The notes under the pieces are model-generated. The model was given only the letters and a program-made list of their open reading frames with translations. It made no database searches and was not told the DNA's origin. This document shows positions 56,502 to 64,000 of a stretch of 64,000 nucleotides of DNA, piece by piece (within the stretch, counting starts at the first letter, position 1; the number at the start of each line of letters is the position of its first letter). Source of the stretch: Sternotherus odoratus (lineage: Eukaryota; Chordata; Testudines; Kinosternidae); contig JAVMKO010000001.1 of NCBI GenBank assembly GCA_032164245.1, forward strand, positions 287,377,041-287,441,040, in the 5' to 3' direction. Made by a program: the position numbers and the translations under genes.

Positions 56502-56691
56502 TATTGCAGGCCTCTTCTCTCTCTTTCCTTGTTGGACCCATTTATAGCCATCCACACGCACTCTGGATGTCTAGCGCAGAGATTCTCAACCTTTTTCTTT
56601 TTGAGGCCCCCCAACATGCTATAAAAACTCCACGGCCCACCTGTGCCACAACTGATTTTCTGCATATCAGAGCCAAGGCCAGCATTAGGGG

Positions 56692-56930
56692 CAGGGCTGG
56701 CTCCAGGCACCAGCGCAGCAAGTGCGTCCCTGGGGCGGCATTCCGGTCCCTGACAGGACGACCCCTCCCTCGGATTCGGTGGCACGACTGTGGCAGGTCC
56801 ACTGAAGCCGCGGGACCGCTGGACCTGCCGTAGGCATGCCACCAAAGTCGCGGGTCTGGCCAGATGATCTCTCAGTGCCCGGAATGCTGCCCCCCTGCTT
56901 GGGGTGGCAGAAAAGGTAGAGCCGTCCCTG
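56692..56930. mobile_element. hAT-type MITE, 239 bp, perfect 8-bp target duplication
   Basis: The ends CAGGGCTGGCTCCAGGCACC and AAGGTAGAGCCGTCCCTG are inverted copies. ATTAGGGG is present immediately outside both ends (56684-56691 and 56931-56938). The TIR (CAGGGCTGGC) is close to that of the element at 18780-19338 (CAGGGCCGGC), so they may share a transposase source. Confidence 0.95.
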
Positions 56931-57163
56931 ATTAGGGGGTAGCAAACAAGGCAATTACCTGGGATCTTACACCACTGGGGACCCCACAAAGCTAAGCTTC
57001 TCAGGCTTCAGCTTCAGCCTCGGGTGGCAGGGCTTGGGGATCCAGGCTTCAGCATCACAAGGACCAGCGTTGGCCTTCTGTCCTAGGCTCCAGCAAGTGT
57101 AATGCTGGCCCTGCTTGTCTGACCCTCTGAAACTTGCTTTTGGCATCAGATAGGGCCCCTTAC

Positions 57164-58270
57164 GGTTGCCAACTTTGTAGTTGCACAAAACCGAACACCC
57201 TCTGGCCTGCCCCTTCTCCGAGGCCTCGCCCCCCCCCCCCCCACTCGCTCCATCCCGCCTCCCACTCTCACCCACTTTCACCAGGCTGGAGCAGAGTGTT
57301 GAGGTGTTGGTGAGGGCTCTGGGGTGAGGCTGTGGATGAGGGGTTTTGGGTGCTGGAGTGGGCTCTGGGCTGGGGCAGGAGGCTGAGGTATGAGGGGTCT
57401 ATGACCTCTGGGCTAGGGTTGCGGGCTCCAGCTGGAGCCAGAAATGAGGTTTCAGGGTGTGGAAGGGGAATCTGGGCTGGAGCCGTGGGTAGGGGTGCAG
57501 TGGGGTGTGGGCTCCAGCTGAGGGTATGGGTTCTGGGGTGGGGCTGGGTATGAGGGATTTTGGGTGCTGGACTACTTCTGAAGGGTTTGGAAGGTGGATG
57601 TAGGCTCCAGCTGCGGGTAAATACTCTGAGGTGGGGCCGGGGATGAGGAGTTTGGAGTACATCAAGGGGCTCTGGGTTGGGACAGGGTTGGGGTATGTGG
57701 GGGGGCTGCAGGCTCTGGCTTGGTGCCGCAGATGAGAGGTTTGGGGTGCAGGAGAGCGCTCATGGTGGGGGAAGGGTGTTGGGATGTTGGGAAGGGGTGC
57801 GGGCTCAGGATGGGAGTTTGGGTCTTGGAGGGGACTCTGGATTGGAATAGGGGGTTGGAGTTCTGGGTGCGGGGTCCTGGCAGTGCTTACCGGATCTCCT
57901 AACTGAGATGGTTAGGATCCCTGCAGCTCTTAGGTGCATGGGCAGCCAGTGAGGCTCCGCATGCTGCCCTTGTGTCTGAAGCACCTCCCCCGCAGCTCCC
58001 ACTGGTCACGGTTCCTGGCCAATGGGAGCTTCAGAGCCGGCACTCAGGGTGTGGGCAGTGTGTGGAGCCTACCTGGCCACCCCAGCACCTAGGGGCTGCA
58101 GGGACTCAGTAATTGCTTCCAGGAACCGCATGGATCTAGGGCAAACAGGGAGCCTGTCTTAGCCCTGGGCTCCCGCTGTGCCACTTTTAACAGCTAGGTC
58201 AGGGGTGCCGACCGGAGCCGCCAGGGTCCCTTGGGCATTCAGGTTGAAAACCGGACCTCTGGTAACCCTA
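57164..58270 (+). mobile_element. GC-rich non-autonomous element, family G1, most complete copy
   Basis: Left end ACGGTTGCCAACTTTGTAGT and TGCACAAAACCGAACACCC; right end GGAGCCGCCAGGGTCCCTTG, AACCGGACCTCTGG and TAACCCTA. The termini are an imperfect inverted repeat of the TAGGGTTGCCA type. Between them are about 600 bp of G-rich, loosely tandem DNA (TGGGGTG, GGGCTCTGGG units). No coding capacity. It inserted in the TTCTCAACC element. The flanking bases do not give a clean duplication. Confidence 0.75.
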
Positions 58271-58298
58271 TGGCCTCAAACCCCTGGTTGAGAACTAC

Positions 58299-58834
58299 CG
58301 AAGACACAGATTCTTGGAGCAGCTTGCCTGAGTGCTGCATTCTCAACAACCTCCCACAGGGAACATAGAGGGGGAATCTCAGCTCTCTTCCACATCATGC
58401 CAGGGGGATAAGGAAAAGAAGACGTGTTCCCCGCGAAAGGGGCCAGGGAGAAGGTGTCCCATCCCCTTTCCACCTTTGGTTTGTGCAGAGAGGGAGAAAA
58501 GATCCACCAAAGAGAAACATCTGTGGAGGTGTATGTGTGAGGGGAAAGAATGACTGTAAAGTATAAGGAGGGCGGGTGGGGAGTAGGGGAATAATGATAC
58601 CTCTCACACAGTGCAAGGGCACAATCTGGTTCCCAGAAAATTGACAGTTAGTTCCAGATTTGGTTCCTTGTCCCCTTGTGGAGGGAAAGAGTTTTAACTG
58701 ATTGGTGGGGAATGTCAGGCTCCGTGTTAGGGGCACAGGACTGGGCTAACTCCTAAACTGAGCTAGCCAACGTTTTCTTCTTATGCGGCCTATTGTACAT
58801 AGTCCTATAACCTCCACTGCATAGCTGGGGACAA
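58299..58834. other. No gene recognised
   Basis: Opposed frames at 58276-58736 have no domain. Confidence 0.45.
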
Positions 58835-59385
58835 GGTGCCTTAAAATCTTCAATGTATTAATCCTCATAACAAGTAGGGAACAGATATTACTCTTTATAT
58901 CTATATAAAGGGGTCGGCAACCTTTCAGAAATGGTGTGCCAGGTCTTCATTTATTCATTGTAATTTAAGGTTTCCCATGCCAGTAATACATTTTAACCTT
59001 TTTAGAAAGTCTCTCTCTCTCTCTCTAAGTCTGTATTATATAACTAAACTATTGTTGTATGTAAAGTAAATAAGGTTTCTAAAATGTTTAAGAAGCTTCA
59101 TTTAAAATTAAATTAAAATGCAGATCTTATCAGTTTAGTGTGTCCTTGTCCTTGCTGAGTTTTCCAATGTCCCCAGAAGGCTAGCAGCTGGTACCCTGGT
59201 TGGCATGGGGCAGGTGGTCAGGACCACACTGCCTGTGGAGTGCCACTGAAAATCAGATCACATGCCACATGTTGCTGACCTGTCCTATATTTTAGATGGT
59301 GAACTGAGACAGAGAGACAGTTAGTGGCAGAGCAGTGAATTGAACGAGGGTTTCATGAGTCTTAAGATATCACCTTAAAGACCGG
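58835..59385 (-). mobile_element. MIR/CORE-SINE, antisense, cut by a MITE
   Basis: The two parts are 58835-58908 (TTAATCCTCATAACAAGTAG, ACAGATATTACTCTTTAT) and 59285-59385 (TAGATGGTGAACTGAGACAG, AGTTAGTGGCAGAGCAGTGA, ATTGAACGAGGGTTTCATGA). Joined, they follow the antisense MIR order. Confidence 0.8.
58909..59284. mobile_element. hAT-type MITE (GGGGTCGGCAACC family) inserted in the MIR
   Basis: It begins AGGGGTCGGCAACCTTTCAG and ends ACATGTTGCTGACCTGTC, an imperfect inverted repeat. The flanks CTATATAA (58901-58908) and CTATATTT (59285-59292) agree at 6 of 8 bases. The interior has GGTGTGCCAGGTCTTCATTT and AGTGCCACTGAAAATCAGAT, typical of this turtle repeat, plus a short (TC)n at 59012-59026. 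Confidence 0.85.
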
Positions 59386-60244
59386 ACCATCCTTCCTTTC
59401 CTCAGTAGGTCTTGTTGAAAAGAAAACACCCTGCTGACTGTGAGTGTGTGTGTATTTTTGTTGAGTTATTCCTCCTGCTTTCACTACCTTACCAAGCTAT
59501 CTTTTAAAACGTGCTCTTATTTTTCATTATGGGATTCCACTGTTTGGCCAGCTGGTGCTATGCGCCCGTCAATTTCAGTTTATGAGGTGACTATCTCTTT
59601 GTTACTTGTATGGAACATACCATACATACCATGGTTTTGCAAGCTGATCTCTCTCATCTGATGTTTCATTTTCCCTTTCATGTGCTTTCCTCGCCTATGC
59701 TTGTGTTTACAAGTCTTCTATCTTTGAGGCTCCCACAACAAAATTGTTTCATCTTGTTGTTGATGCCTTTTTTTCCATTGTCTAGTTTCCATAGAAGTCG
59801 TTTTGACAGTTTTCTGAAAGTGCAATTTATCATTATTGCCCAAATAAGCATAACAGACATTCTAGTGAATTCCAGATCTGGACTGCATGACTCAAACCAC
59901 ACACATGTCTCTCCGTGTCCTTTTTCTCTGAAAATAACCACAGCCACATAAACATACTTTGTGAACCCAGGTTTTCTTCTTTGGAAGGCATAATTTCTCA
60001 TTATTTGTTGTGATGCATGGAAGCTTTTACCTAGATAATTCGGTTTGGGATTGTAAAGGCTTGCTATAAATAATAGCATTCATTAACTGCCTGGCTTGGA
60101 TGGATGAGATAGCTAATACAGCAAACACAGACCCTGGCTAGTATACAAGTTTGGAGCAGTACAATGGGGACTGTATACACGAAATAACAAATGGCTAGGG
60201 ACAGTAGATTGGGAATTTCAACACGCCCTCTCTCATAATGCAAA
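59386..60244. other. No gene recognised
   Basis: Overlapping frames at 59440-60261 on both strands (up to 133 residues) have no domain and no supporting splice context. Confidence 0.45.
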
Positions 60245-60425
60245 AATAAAGAGGTATTCAATGAGACTAGATTTAAATCTCATAAAACGAAATACTTTTT
60301 CACACAATGCAAATTAGCCTGCGGAATACATTGCCACAAGATGTCATTGAGCCCATAAGCTTAGAATCATTCAGAAAACGATTAGACATGTTTATGGATA
60401 GCGAGAATATTGAAAACTAACAGTA
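60245..60425 (+). mobile_element. CR1-like LINE ORF2 C-terminal fragment
   Basis: The plus strand reads as a decayed FRTKKRxxFT, LxxxxWNxLPxxVVEAxSLxxFKxxLD pattern: ACGAAATACTTTTTCACAC, CTGCGGAATACATTGCCAC and AAGCTTAGAATCATTCAG. Too diverged to assign a subfamily. Confidence 0.6.
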
Positions 60426-61149
60426 AATATTGTAAAGAAAATGCACACGAGTTTTAGAAAGGATATGCACCCTCATTGTTCTGGGCATAAAGCAAAACTC
60501 AAAGTATTGGGACCCTGAAGGAAGGTTATTCTTTAACTGCCTATTGCAGGGTTTCTTCCATCTTCCTCTGAAGCAGTAGGTACTCACTACTATCAGAGAG
60601 CCAGTATGGAAATTCCTATATTTCTATATGCTGGAATGAATGTGTGTGATTTTAGTATATTCTCTTTTCCTTCCAAGCAGACAATTCCTTTGTGTTGGTC
60701 TGACCTGGAATAATCCTGAAACAGGTAGCCTTCCTGTCTGGTGATGGGATTACATTCATGTTGCAAAGCCCTAACACAGATGTAGATGTTCTCCAATCAT
60801 AAATCAGCTGTGTTTGAATTTGTACAAATTTGGTGACGCTGGGTAGATGAAGGTGGTTTGTATAAATTCAACACTTCTCCAATCTCTGATTACATTGTCT
60901 ACTATGTAACCTATCTTTCCATGGCCATAGAAGGTGGAGAGTATCTTAATGGTCTAAGTACCAAGCTCGGCTTGGTACTTAGACTCCTTGGGTTCAGATC
61001 AACTCTTTGTCCTTAAGATATAGATCAAGTGAGTACCTTATAGTTTATCATGTGTCGCTTATTTGGAAGAGACATTAAAAGCAAAGGACTTGCTGTATGA
61101 ACATTAAAAATGGCTGGTACCTTACAAGAGTGTAGATTTCAGTGTCCTT
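60426..61149. other. No gene; short inverted repeat at about 60959-60983
   Basis: TACCAAGCTCGGCTTGGTA is a near-perfect short palindrome at 60959-60977. No recognised gene. Confidence 0.5.
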
Positions 61150-61800
61150 TGCCAACATATTCTCTCCCTTTCCCGCTGTGCAGCTTTTGTGAGCCACTCA
61201 GTTGTTGCCCTCTGATGTCTTGGGGTCTACCCAGACCAGTAAGGGGTTCTGTCATCACTTGCCCTGTAACTTTGGGGTGCCAGGGTACCATGCAGTTATG
61301 GTTCAGATCCCTGACATGAGTAGCCTGTCCACAAGCATAAGGTCTCACCCTGGCTTCAACCAGCCTAGTTACTCCTTGCAGGGTGATACAAATAGCCCTT
61401 GCAGTCCCAAGTCTCCCCATATCTGTCCTCCTCGAGTTCTTAAGCACCAAACATGCAGACTGTTCCCCACTGGTTCATCACCCCTGAAGACGTGAAACCT
61501 GCCCCTCAGTTATCAGCTCACTTTGGGATACATGCTTCACACATTTAGTGCAATGGAGACCTACTTAGAGTAAAAACAAAGTGTATTTCCTAGAAAGCGT
61601 CTAAGATGAATGAGTAAGGGAAAGCAAATACATAAAAATTACATGAAAAATCAGCATAAAGATGAAACTCCAGGCTTTACACTTCCTCATTAGAGGAAAT
61701 CCTTTTCTAATACAAGTTACCGGGAGCCTTTGAAGCGTTTCTAGCCCCTTAGCTATGGGGAAAGGGGCAGGATCCAGCATTCTCGGATAGCTTCCCGCCT
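61150..61800. mobile_element. Unclassified repeat, probably LTR-retroelement derived
   Basis: GGGGTCTACCCAGACCAGTA, TTTGGGGTGCCAGGGTACCA, CTCCTTGCAGGGTGATACAA, TCAGCTCACTTTGGGATACA and ACAAAGTGTATTTCCTAGAA recall a common turtle repeat. A fragment of it also occurs at 20425-20469. No protein domain. Confidence 0.4.
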
Positions 61801-61859
61801 AATGGCTTTGTTTCCATATTTAGACTGATTTCACTTCAAACCCCTTCCATTTTAAAAGA

Positions 61860-63020
61860 GCTTGCAGCATAGGCAACGTGAAGGGGGGGAGCATAAGGGG
61901 TCAAGTGCCACCCCCTGATTTCTGCTTGGCCTGCCGGGGGCAGAGGTGGGAGAGGGGATTGGTCCTTTTTCTGCTGCTCCTGCCTCCTGACACATTTGAC
62001 CCCTGTGCCCAGTAGCTGGGCCCGGGCAGGGAGAGGAAGGGATGGGACCAGCCATATCTCACGCTGGTCTCTCCAGGAGGCTGCTCTGTACAGCACAGAA
62101 GCTGCCTGCAAGAGCCAGGCTGGGAAGGTGGCGGCTTCTGCTCTCCACCCCTCGGCTTGGCTGCTAGGAACAGGGAGCGAGCGGGAGTCCTCTCTCCATC
62201 CCAGCAGGTTTTTGGCTCACCCATCACCTGTCCTGGCAGCCAGGCCAGGTGGGGAAGCCGCTGCTCTTGATCTGGGTTCTCTCAGGCAGCTGCCACGTTG
62301 CACAGAGCAGCGACCCTGAGCACCCATAGGGTGACCATATGTCCCATATTGTCCGGGACAGCCCCCTTTTTTAAGCCCTGTCCTGGCCGTCCTGACATTT
62401 TTGGCAAAAGTGGGCATTTGTCCCGTTTGTTCTTGCCAACTTGATCAAAGGTCCAGGGTGAGAGGCTTAGGCCAGCCCCATGCAGGAGGTGGACGAGATC
62501 TCAGGCCAGTCCCACACAGTGTCCCATTTGCCCTTTGAGAAATATGGTCACTGTAAGGAGCCACCTTCAGCCGTGCGAGAAGTAGCTCCGTCCCACTCCC
62601 CGTCCAGGCCTGGCTGCCAGGGACAGGAGCCGAAGGTGCCAGGAGAGGGGAGGCAGAGTGAGAGAAGGACAGAGCCTCCACTCCCCACAGATAATTCTGG
62701 TGGGGCAGGGAGAGCATGGCTTTCCCCGGGCTGGGCGTGGGGTGGAGTCACTGGGGAAAGCGCCGGGAACAGGTTCCATGGTGTCTGCTCAGCTGGGGCC
62801 AGGGCTGGCCTCAGTCAGGCCCAGAGGCATGCGCTTCCTGTTTCTGTGCCCCCAGCCTACCCCAGGAGCCAACGGGATTGGCCACCTTAGCCCAGGGAGG
62901 TGGGGCTGTAAGTTCCTCCCAGAGGAGACACATGGGGCAAGCACATATTTTCCCTTTATATTGTGCCCCCCCTCTCCTTCCCCAGCCCCCAGTGTCAGGA
63001 AGCATGAGACACCTGTGGTT
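61860..63020. mobile_element. GC-rich repeat block with a nested MITE
   Basis: GCATAAGGGGTCAAGTGCCA on the left, then repeated blocks of the CAGGCCAGGTGGGGAAG and CTGCCTGCAAGAGCCAGGCT kind. Related sequences lie on both sides of the MITE at 62327-62555. Overlapping frames of 60-136 residues on both strands are GC artefacts. Probably one or more non-autonomous DNA elements; ends were not resolved. Confidence 0.45.
62327..62555. mobile_element. MITE of the AGGGTGACCATATGTCCC family
   Basis: It begins TAGGGTGACCATATGTCCCA and ends TTTGAGAAATATGGTCACTG then TA, an imperfect inverted repeat. The flanks AGCACCCA (62319-62326) and AGGAGCCA (62556-62563) agree at 6 of 8 positions. It is related to, but longer than, the elements at 102 and 56380. 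Confidence 0.85.
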
Positions 63021-63525
63021 TACCAGGTTTTTTTTAGATAGATAGTCAATGTGGGGAAATCCCCAGTTGTCTGTGTCTTTCCATTAATTCTTACTGGCCC
63101 ATCATTCTCTTTTCCTGGTGTTTCCAGTGCGACATTACTTGAGACCAGATTTGTGTAAATACATGGCTTGAGAAGTACCCCTCCCTCACGTGAGGGGTAG
63201 CTACAGTTCCACGACACATTATGAGCAATTTTCTATATACATAACTACATAGATTCATAACCACAGACTTTATACATAGACCTCATGATGGCCATCAAGT
63301 TCAAAAGCTTTCATAAAAGACGTTCTCGACATACTTTTATAGTGTGTCTATACTTTGTTTCGGTCATGCTTTAGTTAATTAAATGATTTTGAATCATTTG
63401 AGATGGCATGTGTTATGTAAATATACAATGTAGTGTTAATGCTACTCCACTGCTAAATTCTGATCATTAAAAGGTTAATTCCTATGGGTTCCGCCCCTCC
63501 AGGTTAATTGACTTTTTTGGGTAGT
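63021..63525. other. No gene recognised
   Basis: Short minus frame at 63020-63217 without a domain. AT-rich DNA. Confidence 0.45.
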
Positions 63526-63832
63526 CATAAGAACAGCTATGCTGGGTCAGACCAAGGGTCCATCTAGCCCAATATCCTGTCTTCCAACAGTGGCCAATGC
63601 CAGATGCCCCCAGAGGGAATGAATAGAACAGTGTTCCATCCCTTACTGCCCATTCCCAGCTTCTGGCAAACAGAGGTTAGGGACATCATCTCTGCCCACC
63701 CTGGCTCATAGCAATTAATGAACCTATTCTCCATGAACCTATCAAGTTCTTTTTTGAACTTTGTTATAATCTTGGCCTTCACATCATCCTCTGGCAAGGA
63801 GTTCCACAGGTTGACTGTGTTGTGTGAAAAGT
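63526..63832 (-). mobile_element. CR1/L3 LINE 3' end, antisense
   Basis: AGAACAGCTATGCTGGGTCA, GACCAAGGGTCCATCTAGCC and CAGTGGCCAATGCCAGATGC are the antisense 3' end of the same old CR1 subfamily as 53850-55225. The minus frame 63564-63797 (MPEDDVKAKIITKFKKEL) corresponds to the LPEDVVxxxxFKKxLDK end of ORF2 and its downstream region, translated through the former UTR. Confidence 0.92.
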
Positions 63833-64000
63833 CACATTATATCAGAGCACCCAAAGTGTCTGATTGCACAATAGGGAGAGAGTTGTGGGTGGGGGTGACA
63901 AATTTCACATAAATTTTGGTACAGATGCAAGAGCACTAGAAAATAATGGACAGCTAATCAATCTATGTGAAGAATCAGAAAGAGGTTAGACAATGTTCCG
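63833..64000. other. Unassigned edge of window
   Basis: Nothing recognised in the final 168 bases. Confidence 0.4.

Larger units (their letters stand above)
56578..58298. mobile_element. hAT-type element (TTCTCAACC ends) carrying two nested insertions
   Basis: The left end is GCAGAGATTCTCAACCTTT and the right end CCCCTGGTTGAGAACTACCG, inverted copies of a CTCAACC type. Its own sequence is split: 56578-56691, 56939-57163 (AGGCTTCAGCTTCAGCCTCG, GTGTAATGCTGGCCCTGCTT) and 58271-58298. I see no clear target duplication at the outer ends, so it is old. Frames across it (up to 170 residues on the minus strand at 56477-56989) are composition artefacts. Confidence 0.7.

Noticed and set aside
56477..56989. 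170-residue minus frame
   Set aside because: It crosses three nested repeat boundaries, including both target duplications of the 56692-56930 MITE.
57164..58270. Target duplication for the large G1 copy
   Set aside because: The flanks agree at best 5-6 of 8 with shifted boundaries, which is not convincing.
62480..63045. Frames of 109-136 residues
   Set aside because: They are in a GC-rich repeat block, overlap in three frames and begin inside a MITE.

Overview
The window looks like intergenic or intronic DNA from a cryptodiran turtle. The evidence is its repeat content: many CR1 LINE fragments (some ending in the CR1 ATTCTATG tail), a tRNA-derived SINE of the cryptodiran type at 35834-36056, Penelope-like elements, MIR/CORE SINEs, a Ty3/gypsy pol remnant, a DIRS-like fragment and many short hAT-type elements. 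I found no host exon, no RNA gene of the host, no CpG-island promoter I would trust and no bacterial-type operon. Almost every open reading frame is either a retroelement remnant or an accident of GC-rich or tandem DNA.

Layout. 1-2.4 kb: a CR1 broken by a MITE, then an older CR1/L3-like LINE and a MIR, all antisense. 2.4-18.5 kb: mostly anonymous DNA with scattered MIR, L2-like, CR1 and Penelope-terminal fragments. 18.5-21.5 kb: an old repeat carrying a 559-bp hAT-type element with perfect 16-bp inverted ends and a perfect 8-bp target duplication, then two GC-rich elements and a MIR. 22.3-27.4 kb: gypsy pol remnant (antisense), an unclassified repeat, the best-preserved CR1 (sense) and an RTE-like LINE. 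27.4-32.1 kb: anonymous DNA, MIRs, then a Penelope-like element (family A). 32.8-34.1 kb: an element with about 17 copies of a 46-bp minisatellite. 34.2-36.4 kb: CR1 pieces in both orientations with the SINE. 38.4-41.9 kb: a MITE, an L2-like LINE fragment, a (GA)25 tract and a rearranged DIRS-like fragment. 42.9-50.4 kb: palindromic and LTR-like repeats, two Penelope terminal fragments, a GC-rich element. 50.8-53.2 kb: a second Penelope-like element (family B) split by two solo-LTR-like insertions with short target duplications. 53.8-55.2 kb: a long CR1/L3-type RT remnant. 56.4-58.3 kb: a nest of DNA-transposon insertions. 58.8-64 kb: a MIR cut by a MITE, more CR1, and GC-rich repeat blocks.

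The most informative biology is the layering of insertions. Several junctions give target-site duplications readable by eye (102-225, 18780-19338, 51028-51737, 52365-53078, 56380-56501, 56692-56930, 58909-59284, 62327-62555), so relative ages can be ordered. The Penelope termini also carry a conserved fold resembling the hammerhead ribozyme core (CTGANGA, stem, GAAA). Class names come from recognising motifs and from memory of the families; no database search was possible.
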